Below, piece by piece: positions 1 through 15,366 of a stretch of DNA of 64,000 bases (positions within the stretch are counted from its first letter, which is position 1; each line of letters starts with the position of its first letter). The position numbers and the translations under genes are program-made. The notes beneath the pieces are model-generated. The model was not told where the DNA came from, searched no databases, and saw nothing but the letters and a program-made list of their open reading frames with translations. This stretch comes from Parasponia andersonii (lineage: Eukaryota > Streptophyta > Magnoliopsida > Rosales > Cannabaceae): NCBI GenBank assembly GCA_002914805.1, contig JXTB01000026.1, forward strand, positions 748,362-812,361, in the 5' to 3' direction.

Positions 1-1300
1 ATATAGACTAATACCGCACCAAAAATCATTAGAACTTCACTAAGTTTGTATCGTATGACAAAGGTAACGATAAGATAAAAGTCATTTTTTGCGCCTCAAA
101 TCACCACCCTAAGTACCTATCTTATTCTTAGATCTTTATTTTTCCTTTCCCTGAACATTCTCAGTAGCATGTCCAAACTTATTATTATTATTATTATTAT
201 TATTTTATTTTTGTCTTCAATCATTTCCTTCACTCTATTCATTCTTTTCTTTTTCTTTTTTTCGTTGAAATACTATACACCCCCGAACTTATGATTTTTC
301 AATCTTTGCTTTTTTTACACATTTTTTTTCTTTTATTGCATAAGAGTAAAGTACTTTAACCTCTTTTTTTCATTATGCCTAAAAAAGATTATTCTCACAA
401 TACCATCCTTCCTCTTATATTATCATATAACTCAAAATATACTCAACAAACATCATATGTGTTTATAAGGCGCAAGATAAAACGTTAGAAAATGTTTAGA
501 AGCTAGGCTAAAAATATGATTATTAAAGAAAAGATCAACATAGGCTCAATGAGGAGAACTAAAGATATAAGTATCAAAAATAGGCTTAAAATGCTTAAAT
601 AATCCAAAGATAGTCTAAATCATATCTCTAATACAACGTAGTCTAGGATTTCTCTTCAAGTCATAATCAAATAAATTCTAGAGTTTATTAATGAGATTTA
701 AGAAATTATTTAGTCCATATAAACCTTCTTTTAAGTAAGCAAAATAATTAAATGCATCTATTTATGTACTCAAAATATTGATTTAAGAAATTATTTAGTC
801 CATATAAACCTTCTTTAAGTATGCAAAATAATTAAATACAACTATTTATGTACTCAAAATATTCAAAGAATCATACGCAAAATCAAAATCAAACTAACAC
901 AGAATCAAGCACACAGAAAATAATAATATTTATTCTTTTCCTAAGAACTTTTTAAAATTAAATTAAGTCCTTATCATCGGTATTTGATCATCAAACTAGG
1001 TCGTAAAAACAATTTTATTTCAAAATTTTTTCAATTTGTTTGTCAGTTTTTTTTTACATCCTGCTCCCAAACTTAAAATTAACAATGTCTTCAATGTTAA
1101 AAATAAAAAGGAAAAGAAAAAGAAGTCTTCCTTAGATTTTCACGTGCATGTGGAGGTTTCTAGTTGAGTCATTGTAGTCCATATTTGTTGACCCCCAAAC
1201 TTGTGTAAGAACCTGAGATACACAAAAATAAAACAAATAAAACATAAAAAAGAAAAGAAACCTAAAAATTCAAAATTAAAGAAAAATAATAGTTCATGAG
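1..1300. other. AT-rich flank with no recognised gene
   Basis: No coding frame with recognisable protein similarity was seen. The stretch contains a short ATT microsatellite (about 181-205) and an 85-bp tandem duplication (listed separately). Because a gypsy integrase fragment on the minus strand begins right after it, part of this region may be the 3' untranslated part or LTR of that element, but I could not identify an LTR end. Confidence 0.5.
695..863. repeat. Tandem duplication, 2 x 85 bp
   Basis: Two adjacent near-identical units (695-779 and 780-863). Each starts with GATTTAAGAAATTATTTAG and ends with CTCAAAATATT. They differ at only a few positions, so the duplication is fairly recent. 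No coding content. Confidence 0.85.
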
Positions 1301-1329
1301 TTACCTCCTAAGAAATCTTGATCTTAACA

Positions 1330-2480
1330 TCGTCGGCCATGATGACACTTTCAAATCATGTGGAATTTAGGCAGCTCTAATTTACCTTCAATATATGCTT
1401 TTAATCGCTGGCCTTTTATTTTGAAATTCCTATAATTACTTTGAATCTCAACAGCTCCATGTAGAGATACTTGAACTACTGTGAATGTTCTAGACCACTG
1501 AGAAAAAAGCTTTCTAGGAAATAAAGGTAAATGAGAGTTAAACATCAATACTTGCTAATCAAGGACAAAATCATGCTTCGAATGTGCTTATCATGCCACT
1601 GCTTCATACATTATTTGTAAATCTTGGCATTTTCATAAGCATCTTGGCGAAATTCATTCATCTTATTTAGTTGCAAAGGTCACTTTTTTACCAGTGATTT
1701 GATTGTCAAAATTCAGCTTCTTTATCACCCAATATGCACGATGTTCCAATTAGTGTTTTAAAAGCTGTTCAGTAGGCTCAGAGTACAACATCTAATTTTC
1801 TCAACTAATCTTTCCTAGATTCATTCACTGTCTTTTCCAGAATCCATTTTAATTTTATGTTAGAAATCTTAACCTGTCCACTCATCTAGGAAAGATAGAA
1901 TGTTGCTATCTTGTGTGTTACTCCATACTTGGCTAAAAGAGTGGTAAGCTACTTATTATAGAAATGTTTTCCATCGTCGTTAATGATTACCTTTGAAGTT
2001 CCAGTGTGGGTGAAAATAATTTTGGAAAGAAAGTTTATTGCCACTTTGGAATCAATGAAGCTTATTTCCACTTTGGAATCATTGATAGGTAAAGTTGGTA
2101 CTTCAACCCATTTCGAGACATAGACAACCGCCACAGGTATATAGACGTTATTATATGAATGCGAGAATAGCCCTATAAAATTGATTCCCTAAACATCGAA
2201 TAAACTTCAACCTTTACCCACTCTATAGTGAAAGTGGGACAAGATCATAACGGACTTTGTGACTGGTTTGCCAAACACTTTGAGAAAAAACGATGCAATT
2301 TGGGTGATAGTCGATTGATTAACTAAGAGTCTTCACTTTATACCGATCAAGATTGACTATTTATTAACCAAGCTCAGCAAGCTTTATGTGGAGAATATTA
2401 TGTGGTTACATAGTGTTCCTTCCAATATAGTTTTTGACAAAAACTCAAGATTTACTTCTATGTTCTAAAGAGGCTAACAA
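1330..2480 (-). mobile_element. Ty3/gypsy integrase fossil fragment (Athila/Tat-like)
   Basis: Minus-strand translations resemble the C-terminal half of a plant Ty3/gypsy integrase. One block (about 1949-2134) has the VSKWVE and INDDGKHF signatures of the catalytic core. A second (about 1351-1548) matches the C-terminal region that follows it, with LFPRKL, QWSRTF, HGAVEI and GQRLKAY. The part between about 2160 and 2480 still shows integrase-like words. Only the 3' end of pol is present; gag, protease and reverse transcriptase are absent. It is an old, broken fragment with several breaks. Assignment to Athila/Tat rather than another non-chromodomain clade is tentative. Confidence 0.75.
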
Positions 2481-2489
2481 AAAGCCTTA

Positions 2490-2572
2490 CAAATTTTGAG
2501 GGATATTTGGGTCCTTTTGCTCCCTCATTATTTCCTATTCACTTGTGGCCACTTGAGCCCCTAGCCTACTCA

Positions 2573-2623
<51 letters not shown>

Positions 2624-3873
2624 CTCCTCTTTCCCTTAGCCGATCGAAACTAGTTGAACCCTTCCATTATTTCTGACCAAAATGACGATCCTTCGGCTAG
2701 ACTCAGCCACCTCTGACTACCTAGAAAGACTCGCGGCCCCTCAAAATGCTCCCTACCATTACTAGGTACTTTCCATTACTAAAAGGTTTTTAAATAGGAT
2801 AATTATTTGTCTACTAGATATCGCATGCTTACTCTCTTACCTTCCTTCTTCAGGTGGTGTCCAATGCAATTTAGGTGACTAGGTGATTAATAAGAAGCCT
2901 ATCTCTTCAAGTAGATCGTATCTAATTAATGCTCAGAATTTTGGATTTAAGTATAGTATTCATGTTATTATCTTTGGATTAACTAGACTGTGTAGTATTA
3001 ACCAAGAAAACCATTTTGAATTAAATTTGTAAATTTTATATATGCTATATTAGTTTTTGACACATTGTAGTGGATGATGATGCATAGATTTATATATGAT
3101 TATGGTTTTTAAATCATTATTTAGTCTATGTTTAATGGTGAATACGAATTGAGAGATAGGTACACTAGTTGGAAACCCAAACGCATTTTAAAATGAATTA
3201 TTTTATAAAATTTAAATTCTTCAAACATTGTTATAACAAATCAAAGAATTTTTAATTTAAGTAAAATTCTTATTCTACCACTAACCCTAGATTTGGGTTG
3301 CGAAAATATGTTTCCAGTATTATTATGCCAATCTCAGCAAGATGATTTTCTCTTTTAATTTGTTCGGGAATAGAGGGAGAAGAATATTCAACGAACAATT
3401 CCGTGCATGATTATTACGAAAAATCGAGATAAACCGTAAATCAAATTAAAACGAGAAGGTCTCGTTCTTTAAATTGAGCTTTCACGTAAATCTAATTAAA
3501 ACAATAAAAATTGACAATAGTGTAGAAATATGTGACACCAGTCACATAATCATTGGGAGCAGGACCCACAAATCTTAATTTATTAGTTCGAAGCTCTACA
3601 ATTTGAACGAGTAAATAAAAGTGTCGATGACTTTTTCAGGTCAACATGATGAATAAAAATCTAAATTGGACTTCTCTAACCTATTTGATGTCCAATTCAG
3701 ACACACATTTTTTAAAATAGAAAATCATGAAAACATTGAATTCACAAAATATTTATTTGGTACAAACTTTTTCTAAACTTTAATTTCTTTGGACATAAAG
3801 GTAGAAAATTCTTTTATATTTTACGGAAACCAAAAAATACCATTATCTTTTTTCTATTTTAAAGATAAAAATT
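2490..3873. other. Non-coding stretch, possible LTR remnant
   Basis: No protein-coding similarity. A pyrimidine-rich part (2560-2780) with a TC microsatellite is followed by text resembling the early part of the long LTRs seen elsewhere in the window (TC-rich leader, then a more GC-rich piece). It could be a diverged LTR fragment, but I could not find paired ends. Confidence 0.35.
2579..2620. repeat. (TC)n microsatellite
   Basis: About 21 uninterrupted TC units are visible directly. Confidence 0.95.
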
Positions 3874-5963
3874 TGTCACGATCTGAGATCGGGGTCAATA
3901 CCAGAATGGGTATTTCATAAAATAAAAATACTAGAAAATATTTTTAAAATAATTCAAGACTTTAATTTTTCAAAATGGCCTCGATAAAATATTTAATTGA
4001 AATAAAACCCCACAATTATACATTGTTCATTAAACATAGATTGTAAATTAAATATATGTTCAATAGTCATGCATTGAACAATCATCTCACTTCCAAACAT
4101 AAACATAGGTTATACAAATCATATCTAAATTCCACAAATAAGCTTATTCAGTTATAATTAAATCTAAATTTCTACTCAAACTTATAACTCACAACTCTCG
4201 TAGGAATTTACCAAAATAAAAACAAACTAATAAGCCTACAATGCTATGATTTAGATCTTCCGGTTTAAATCATACTAAGTGCTACCTGAGGGGAAGAAGA
4301 GAGGTGAGCTAATACCTAGCAGAGAATCGATTACGAGTTTTTATATATAAGAAATATACTCATGTGAAGATCCTACATGGTTAGTAGTTCATTCAAAATA
4401 GTTCATAAAATCTAAGTGGGAGTCACAGTCCAAATATTCAAATATTCCAAACTATTGTAAAATATCTATCAAAACCAATACATATCTACTCAACCCAACA
4501 TATAACTATGTATGTAATCATGATGTCCGAGGTATCCTAGTAGGTAACTCATAAGTTCGAGTTATCTATAAAAGCGACGGTAAGTCTAAGGACTCAATAT
4601 GGGGTATTGTAAGTCCGACGACCGCATAAGTGTGTAAACACATGCAAATGCTATATGAATGATAGAATAAGAATATGCACTATTTCCACAAAATCACAAA
4701 ATAACCGTATTATTCTTTAATCAAACAACATTTAGTCTTCAAAACTGAGTTTTCAAATCATTTTGGATTTTCTAAAAAATTCGGCAACATAATAACCATT
4801 TTTTTAATAAAAGCCCCAAAATCTAATTTGTTGTAGAAAACAGTTCAAAACAGTATATATGACATATCAACCAGTATGACATATCTCTCAAGCAATTTAT
4901 ATATCAAATTAGGTCAAAAATAGATATAAACACAATTTTTACATATTAAATCACGAAATTCTATATTTATAAAAATATGTAAATTCACAAATTAAACTAA
5001 TTTTAGAATCAAATAATGGAATTTTTACCTTAATTGAGTTTCTAGATAGCATTACAGTATTATGGAGAGCATTTGACATTATCTGGTGGTCGTTCGGAGG
5101 ATCGAGCGTCATTTTCGAATTTTTGATCAATTGGTATGAAAATTTGATCTTTAAATGAAGCAAATAACTTGTCCTATTTGGGCTCGAGCCGAATCCGGGC
5201 CTATGACACACAAAACGAGATAAGTCTGAGCCGTCGAATTTCATTTTTTGTGCCCAATTCAAAACATAGTCAATATATATCTCATTTTTTTTATTATTTT
5301 CTATGTAGATTCCAAAAATAATATTAGTTTTGTAATCTAACGGTCTGATAAAAAAGTCAATTCTGAAACTAAATATATATAAAATTGTCCAATGAGATCG
5401 AAATTAGATGGGACAAAATCGAGCTGCAAGACATCTACGAGGAGATTGCCCGTGAAGAGATGAGTCAGACGAGAATCATTTCGAGGTCTGTCGTTGTCGA
5501 AATTCTCATCGACAAATAATTGAGTCCACGACAGTTTTGTTGCAATTTCCGATGATAGGAGCTCCTGGCAGCACTGAGACTGGCAGCTGGATGTTCGTCT
5601 AGTGATGAAGTGTTGATGCCAATCAATGGTTAGTGTCAATGGCAATAGGAACAGATTTGTCAGAGCTTGGCTGGTTTTCGCAGAGAGAAGGTCGAGAAGG
5701 AGGAGAAAGAAAATGGAGAGGGGAAAGAGAGGGTGACACGTGGGTATCACTAAATGGGTTGTGCAATTTTAAAAAATTGCACATAAGTCTCTATTTTCTG
5801 ATTTTTTTAATTAAATTCTTAAATTTTACAATTTAGTCCTTGATTCAAAAATCTTCACACTTTAACCCTAAATTCGAAATGTAACTTTTTTATTTTATTT
5901 TGTTTTTTTTTAAATTAGGTTAAAAGATCACAATGCCCTTATAAAAATTAAGGGGGTTTTATA
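3874..5963 (-). repeat. 3' LTR of the chromovirus relic
   Basis: It starts (minus strand) right after a polypurine tract ending GAGGGAAGGA and ends ATCGTGACA. Its length of 2,090 bp and internal landmarks (a GTGCAATTTT-type hairpin followed by a CACGTG-containing stretch) match the LTRs at 37.3-39.6 kb and 44.0-45.3 kb, so these belong to one LTR family. Open frames seen inside it are not genes. Confidence 0.75.
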
Positions 5964-6036
5964 TCCTTCCCTCATTAAAAAAATTTCATCTGGAACTTCA
6001 AGTACAAGGCGTAAATTCAAAGTACAACCTCAAGTT

Positions 6037-6180
6037 GAAAATTAAATAAATGAGGATATTTTTCATACATTTCTATCTCGAGTTCCCAAGTGGTTTCTTC
6101 TTCCTTGTGGTGATTCCAAAGAACTTTGATAAGTAAAATTTCTCTATTACGAAGTACTTTGAGTTCTCTTTCCAATATTC
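6037..6180 (-). other. Chromodomain coding region within the chromovirus relic
   Basis: The minus-strand translation contains ELKVLRNREI, followed by IKVLWNHHKEE and TWELE, then a YPHLF ending. This is the usual C-terminal chromodomain of plant chromovirus integrases, which in this family directs insertion by binding chromatin marks. It sits at the very end of pol, just before the polypurine tract, as expected. Confidence 0.8.
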
Positions 6181-9100
6181 AAACTAGTTAATCTTTATAA
6201 GCTATGTCCTCTTGAGTTAGTATTTCTACATACTGAATCACATGGGATGTGTTAGAAACTTATTTTCTCAGCATTGAAATATGAAAGACATTGTGTACAT
6301 AACTTAACTATGGTGGTAAGTCAAATCGAAATGCTACTGGCTCAATTATTTCAGTAATCATAAATAGCCTAATATAGCTTGGCGTTAACTTTTTTTCAAC
6401 TCCAAATCTAGTGACTCCGTACCTTGGTGTGACCTTTAGGAATACTTGATCACCAACATCAAACTCTACTTCTCATCTTAAGGGATCCACATAGCTTTTT
6501 GGATAAATCTGGATAACTTAAGTCTTTCTTTTATCATATTAACCTTCTCAGCATTCTTTTATATCAATTTTAGTCCAAGAGTAACTTGCTTTTCTATGTC
6601 AGTCCAATATAAGGACAACTTGTGTGTTCTCCTATATAACAACTTATATGGAGTTATACCCAGACTAATTTAGTAACTGTTGTTGTAAGCAAATTCTATT
6701 AATAAAAACTGATCATCACAGTATCTACCAAAATCCAATATATATGAGCGAAGCATATCCTGTAGAATCTAAATTGTTCTTTCAGATTGGCCATCTGTTT
6801 GTAGGTGATGAGGTGTACTAAGATTTAGTTCTATTCCCAAAATTTTCTGCCAAGCTTTCTAGAATTTGGATGTAAATCTTAGATCTCTATTAGAAATTAT
6901 GCTGGAAGGCATTCCATGTAAATGAATAATGTTATCCACATAAAGACGACTGAGTTTGTTAAGAGAAAAGTCAATCCGAATTAGTATAAGGTCGGCAGTT
7001 TAGTCATTCAATCAACAATCACCCAAACTACATTATTTTTCTTTTGAGTCCTACGTAATCTCATTACAAAATCCATAGTAATCTTATCTTGTTTCCATCA
7101 TGGGATTGGCAATGGCTGAAGTAATCCAACTAGTCTTTGATGTTCTACTTTAACTTATTGACAGGTCATACACTTAGGCACAAAAGTAGCTACGTTATGT
7201 TTCATGCCTTTCCACCAATACTACCTCTTTAAGTCCTGGTATATCTTAGTACTACTAGATGTACTGCAAACTTAGATTTGTGAGCTTCAGTCAAGATAAT
7301 CTCTCGAAGGTGCGGATCATTAGCCATAGTTAACTTTCTATTGAAAAGTACAAATCTTTCTCTATAAGTGCTTCAACTATCTAGTTGCTCACTAGTCTGG
7401 AGTTTGTTCAAGATTTTTCACAATTCTTAATGTTGCCATTGACTTTGCTGAACTATCTAAAGAAGTGAGGGAGTACCCATTATATTACTAACATAAGCAA
7501 CATCATTTTTCTTGTAGTACTCTAAATTATAATCACCAATAATGACTGAATTTTTCCACTCCTCAAGTATTAAAGAAGCAAGTATACTATGGGGTGTATA
7601 GCTCAAAGCATCTGCTACTATATTTGCCTTTCTAGGATGATATTGAAGATTGACATCATAGTCCTTTATATACTCAATTCATCTCCTCTATCTCAAGTTC
7701 AAGTTCCATTGACTGAAGAGATATTTCAAGCTTTTGTAATTGGAGTAGATATTGAACTTAACACCATACAAGTAACATCTCCAAATCTTAAGGGCAAAGA
7801 TCATAGCTGCCAATTCTAAATCATGAGCAAGGTAGTTCTTTTCATATAATTTCAACTAGCGAGAAGCATAGGCTACAACTTTACCATTCTGCATTAAAAT
7901 ATATCACAACCCTGAACCAGAAGTATCTATGTACATTACATAACACTTATTACTATCAGCGATAATAAGAATAGGTGTAGTCATCAGTTTCTCTTTCACT
8001 TTCATGAATGCTATCTTACACTCGTCATTCCAAGTAAACTTAACATCTTTCCTAGTTAACTTGGTTAAAGGCAATGCAATGCTCGAGAAGTTCTCCATAA
8101 AACAACGATAATATCTTATAAACCAAGGAAACTCCGCACCTTGGTACATTTCTCGGTCTCTTCCACCCTAGAATAGGCTTTATCTTGGACGGGTCAACTG
8201 AGGTACCATCTTGAGAAATCATATGCCCCAAGAATTTAACTTCTGTCATCTAAAATTCGCATTTAGATCTCTTGGCATATAACTAATGATCTCTCAAAAT
8301 CTAAAGCACGATCCTTAAGTGTTTAGCATATTATTCCTGAGTCTCATAATAGAATAGGATATCGTCAATGAACATTACCATAAATCTATCCAAGTAAGGC
8401 CTAAAGATCCTACTCATAAGATCCATGAACACTGCAGGTACATTTGTCACTTCAAAAGGCATAACTTAAACTAAAAATGAACATATCAAGTCCTGAATGA
8501 TGTGTTTAGTATATCCTCTTCACGAATTTTCAGTTGGTGGTATCCAGATCTCAAGTCTATCTTGGAAAATAATGTAAATTCATCGAATTGGTTAAATAAT
8601 TCGTCAATCCTTGGTAGTAGATATTTATTCTTTACTGTAAGCTAGTTTAGTTATTTGTAGTCCACACGAAATCTGAGCGTACCATCAGCTTTCTTTATAA
8701 AGAGAATTGGAGGACCCCAAGGAGAAGTATTACTTTTGACAATAGGTCATCTAGTTGTTCCCTTAGTTCAGTTATCTCTACAGAAGCCATTCGCTAAACG
8801 AGAATAGAAACTAGTTGAGTTCCAGAAACTATGTCAATACAAAATTAAATCTCTCTATCAGGTGGTAATCTAGGTAAATCTTTTGGAAAAACATCTGGAA
8901 ATTCATTGATCACCAATATCCACAGATAATCTACGGTTCCAATCTTACCATCAAAGGTAAATATACTTCCATAATATTCCAATTTCTTTCTCCCACCAAT
9001 ACACGCTCTCAAAATAGGACTGGTTTTCATTGGATTCAAACTAGCACGATACATAACTGAATTCCTATCTTTAGAATGAAGAGTTACTTTCCTTTTATGA

Positions 9101-10479
9101 TAATATACTATAGCATGATATTTGGACAACTAGTATATACTAAGAATCATATCAAATTGATCAATAGGTATCACAATCAGATCAGCCAATAATTCATAAT
9201 CATCAATGACGATAGAATAAGAGTTGCATATATTAGACATACTATATACATTTCCCAAAGGAGTATCAAGGTTCAAAGGAAGATCAAAAGTTTCAAATTT
9301 CAAACCCAACATACTAGCAAATAATATAGATATGAAAGAATACGATGTGCTGGTATCAAACAACATAGTGCCCAAGAGTAATAAAGTAATATTATACCGT
9401 CAACCATTCTAGGTCTAAGTTGATCATATCTCTATATTCTAGTGACTGTATAGGCTTGAGTTTTTCCTTTTCTTTTTGTTCCTCTGCTCTTCCCAGATGG
9501 CTATTGCTAGATTTAAGAGTACTATTGTTAGAATGACCATAATCTCCTTGTGTTCCCAATGCATGAGGAGTCTGATGCCCTATGGTATAGATAGAACCTT
9601 GAGGATGACATTGGTGTTGAACATGAAAGTTGAAAGTCAGAGTTGAGCTTAGGAAATGAATAGGCCTAGTTTTCTGACTAAGGATAGGTAGTCAGTGGAA
9701 AATTCTACAAAAGCTATGGACAATTTCTTCTAAAATGGCCCTATTGGCTACATTTGTGCTAGGAATACGGAGCAAAGCGTCCATTTTCTGATGAACCAAA
9801 ACTACCATTGCATCCACTACTCAGTGAGCCTTGTCCTTGCCATTGGCTCTTTCTCATTTTTTCGTCATTACCTTTCCCTTTATTTCCACCAACAATTCCT
9901 TTATCACTAATCAATGTAGCCTCAATCCTCTGAGCTTGCCATATACCTTAATAAGTGTAGTGACTGGAAATGGTTCAAGTCTACTACAAATTTCTAGCCT
10001 CAAATTGGTTCTGAACTAAATCACTTGAAGTCTTGAATAGGTTCCTAGTATATAGATATATTGAGAAAATTCCATAAATCTCACATAATATTCATCAATA
10101 GTCATATTCCCTTGGTACAGATTGTTATACTATTTCAACATCTCATTCACATGATCATCATTAGCATACTGTCCTCTAAATACTTCATTAAACTATTCCC
10201 AAGTCATGGTGGTAGTGTCTTGAGTCAATTTTAGAGTATTCTACCAGTGATCAGCTACATCCTGGAGTAAGTACATTACAAAGCTCACTCTATACTCTAC
10301 TAACACTATTGAGATATCAAATTTATTTTAAACTTTCCTAAGTCATCTCAGTACAACTATGGGGTCATGTCTTTCATAAACTTTCGATGAGTTCACCTTA
10401 CAAAAGTCTTTTAACAAATGGTAAATTATTAATTACAAAGTTTCATTCTTTGTTAGCTCTGTATTACCAATTAAACATA

Positions 10480-12085
10480 AGTACTTATTGATTGGATATT
10501 GTATGTGCCTATTGATGAGTGTGTATTGTACTCACAAATCAAGTATTCTTCAAGTTCAAATAATTGTAAGTTTTCAAGAATTTGTATTGTTTTAATGTTA
10601 TTTTTTATTTTTATTATAGAAAATAAAAAATTGAGGCTTAGTATATATTTGCACCAAAAAGAAGAAGTTTATGAAGTTATTAGTAGCCGAAACGAGATGC
10701 ATAGCATCGAAAAGAGCTAAAAAGCTCAATTGAACCTGTAGTTAGGCACCGTGGTACCCAGAAATGGGCAGCAGTGCCTCAGCTCCAGGGCAATGGCATT
10801 ATGGTGTCGAAAAAGTGGCACCGTGGTGCCTCAACACCAGCAACACTAGCATTGTGATGCCAAAAAAGGGTACCACAGTGCCAGTATATTTTTCAGTACG
10901 TGTACAAGTCGTATTTTCTCCATTTTGCAGCCATATGTCCATTTGTTTTTGGCAAATTTTGAGGGCCATGTTTGGCCCTTGATCTAACACCATTAGATGG
11001 TCATATTTCTCCCGTTCTTAGACCATCTTAGTGCTTTTTAAATATACACTTTAACCTCCATTTCAAGGTATGGAGAGATGGAGAGGAGGCATAGTTTTGA
11101 GAACTGAAAAATCCTAGAGAGAGAGAGAGAGAGAGCACTTTAGAGCTGAAATTTGAAGAGGATGCTTAAAGAATTGAAGGAAGTTCTATCTTCACAAAAG
11201 AGTTTTCTCTTCTTCTTTCTCACTCTAATCTCATTTGAATTTTGTATTAAGAATATTGTATAGTTTATTTGGAATTATGAAATTCTTTGGAATTATGAAA
11301 TTCTTTATGAAATTAGCCATAGATTCTACTATACTTGGATTGATTCTCTATCTTAGGATTTTATGTTTCCCTTTTATACTTTGTTTTGCATATTTTGTTA
11401 ATTGTTGACTTATTTTCTATTGTCAATTCACTTATATTTCTCTTTGCTTATTACCTCTAATTTATATGGCCAATGAATTAGTTGAACTTAAGTAGTGATT
11501 TTGATACGAGAGAGAGTTTGATTTCATAAAATAGAATTGAGAAATATAGTTTAAGTTATTATGAGACCGAGAGGAAATCAACACCTAGATAATCAGATTA
11601 GGAAGTTTTTAATGGCTAAAACCTAATGAGTGCTTTGAGAAGCAGGTTAGATAGAGATATCAACTAATATATGTTGGCATATTGTCTCATTCGATACTCA
11701 GAGAGGGAATGAGGTTAGATCAGGTCTCTTGATTAGTGAATTTAATAGAATTAGGATAATAATTATCTAATTTGATGAATTTAGGAGTAGTTAGGAGAAA
11801 TCATATCCTTAGTACATTAATGCATAGTAATTTCTATATTTTATTTATGCATTATTCTTTTTATCTTTATTTTTATTCGTTTTATTTTAAATTTACTTAG
11901 TTTTGATGTCTAGATAAAATTAGGTTATGATAATTTTAGTATTTAACAACTAATTTAAAATCTAATCTCTGAGAGATCGACCCTTCTTACCACTTTACTA
12001 GTTAATTCTAAGTTTTACTAAACTTGTTAGATTAGTTTATAGGAAGTAATTATAAATATTAATTTGGTATTGAATTATTTTCAAC
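10480..12085 (+). repeat. LTR-like block, Athila/Tat style
   Basis: A 1.6-kb non-coding block with features common in Athila/Tat LTRs: a short GC-rich stretch of GTGGTGCC/GGCACC-type words (10745-10885), a GA-rich microsatellite (about 11115-11135), a long AT-rich tail, and a GAGAGATCGACCC motif near 11970 that usually lies close to the LTR 3' end. A similarly organised block occurs at 36.2-37.3 kb. I did not find clean ends or a target duplication, so solo LTR versus fragment is undecided. It abuts the truncated 5' end of the chromovirus relic. Confidence 0.5.
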
Positions 12086-12141
12086 GACTAAACGTTTTTC
12101 TATTACCACCTATGACTAAACGTTTTTCTATTACCACCTAT
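12086..12141. repeat. Tandem duplication, 2 x 28 bp
   Basis: A 28-bp unit starting GACTAAACG and ending CCACCTAT occurs twice in a row without differences (12086-12113, 12114-12141). It lies at the right edge of the LTR-like block. Confidence 0.9.
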
Positions 12142-12331
12142 AAATTGAAGACACTTATTCTCTACAAAAACATCATCCTCTAGTCTCAATATAGTAGTCA
12201 AAAATTAATAGTATCAATTCAAGTATGACTCAATCTACATTACAAACTTTGTTGATTGCACTATTATGTTTTCATCTCTACTTACAAGCACCGCAACCGA
12301 GAGTTAGCAACACTGTTAAAGGAGTCTATTT

Positions 12332-12481
12332 GGTGCTCCCAAAACCATAGTCTCCATTCTTAATGCGGTACTAGAAAATCTAGACCTTACAGTTCATTAC
12401 AAGTCCGTGGACGACAATCAAGAGTACATTGCCCTGTATTCCTTCACTGTATATTCAAAATTGATGAGACAATACGTGTAA
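12332..12481 (+). pseudogene. Possible ACT-like C-terminal fragment of a bHLH transcription factor
   Basis: One open frame of 49 codons ending in TAA reads GAPKTIVSILNAVLENLDL and continues to a YSFTVYSK segment. The pattern (PxxIVxIxxxLExLxL, about 15 residues, then LYSFTV) resembles the ACT-like C-terminal domain of plant bHLH proteins of the SPCH/MUTE/FAMA type. No bHLH domain was found nearby, so at best this is a gene fragment. The call rests on a short pattern seen by eye; it could be chance or part of a transposon. Confidence 0.25.
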
Positions 12482-12784
12482 CACACACACACACATAAAT
12501 GTTGCTATCATTTATTGGAAGCGTAACAGCTGTACGAAAAAAAAAGAAAAGAAAAAAACTCGTACACATAATTTAACACTACTAAAATTCTAATTCGCTA
12601 CTCCGACAATATTCTGAAAAAATTATAAACCATAAAGACAGTTTATATTTGAACTTACATAACATTCTCACAAAAATAATCCAAGTATATTGAAACTGAG
12701 AAAGAAAAGAAATTAAAGGAAAAGACATAATCACCCGTATCATTGTCCATGTTATTACAACCAAGATATTCTAAAACGAAGAAA

Positions 12785-14754
<1,970 letters not shown>

Positions 14755-15154
14755 TTACTTCCAAATTAGTATATATGGTCAATCCTAACTATTGGTTTTT
14801 TTTTTTTTCCCTTCTTTTCGGTTCTTCTTTGCAAACTCTACGAGTCTAATTATAATATGTCATGAGTACTCTGCAGTCAAGAATAACATCTTAGAAAAGT
14901 CATAAACAATATATTAGGAACCCACAACACCTTAAGCCAACTTACCTCGTTGAATTAACAGGCTCGTGTTCTATCGACTTTTTCATTGGTTTAGGAGAGA
15001 TGACAGAATTTGAGACGATTAGATAGTGATTGGCTAATGAGTCATCTGGCCTACAATTTACGTATAAGGCAAGTTAACGAAAGGGACAGAGAAAAAAACC
15101 TTAATGGAATTACCTTTTCACACTTTGCACTTCACACCTCTAATATTTTTCTAG

Positions 15155-15343
15155 GAAATAATGCTACATACTCAAATTGATTTATCAAAATTTTTGCGCC
15201 ATACGATCAATAAATTATCATTATTTAATTAGTGTATTTAAAATTTATAGTGGATAGATTTATCATTTATCAATTAAATAATGACAAATTATATATATTA
15301 TTATTAAAAATTTTAAAAATTATTTGAAATGTACCGCGTTATC
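15155..15343. mobile_element. MULE-like MITE with 9-bp target duplication
   Basis: About 189 bp with imperfect terminal inverted repeats: left end GAAATAATGCTACATAC, right end reverse complement GATAACGCGGTACAT. A second internal inverted repeat contains TCATTATTTAATT (around 15215 and 15280). It is flanked by 9-bp direct repeats TTTTTCTAG / TTTTTTTAG (one mismatch). A 9-bp duplication is typical of Mutator-like elements. No coding capacity. Confidence 0.6.
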
Positions 15344-15366
15344 TTTTTTTAGTACACTTTTTTGCC

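Larger units (their letters stand above)
3874..10470 (-). mobile_element. Ty3/gypsy chromovirus relic, Del/Tekay-like
   Basis: Minus-strand LTR retrotransposon fossil. From high to low coordinate it shows a tRNA-Met-like primer site (about 10456-10469), gag (about 9480-10450), protease (about 9130-9420), reverse transcriptase (about 7950-8870, with an FIDDIL catalytic box near 8350-8370), RNase H (about 7550-7950), integrase (about 6200-7500), a C-terminal chromodomain (about 6037-6180) and a polypurine tract just before 5963. The 3' LTR is 3874-5963. The 5' LTR is missing: beyond the primer site lies an unrelated LTR-like block. The coding part carries many breaks (well over ten), so it is an old copy. 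The chromodomain and long LTRs suggest the Del/Tekay branch; that clade call is inference. Confidence 0.85.

Noticed and set aside
5337-5750. 137-codon minus-strand open frame with a hydrophobic start, resembling a secreted protein
   Set aside because: It lies wholly within the 3' LTR of the chromovirus relic and has no recognisable protein similarity. LTR leaders often contain such chance frames.
10764-10993. Overlapping 60-75 codon frames on both strands in GC-richer sequence
   Set aside because: They coincide with the GGCACC/GTGGTGCC part of an LTR-like block; no protein family recognised.
14769-14778. TATATA-like motif upstream of the HCT-like gene
   Set aside because: It is only about 35-45 bp before the ATG, which would leave almost no 5' UTR; in such AT-rich DNA the match is not informative.
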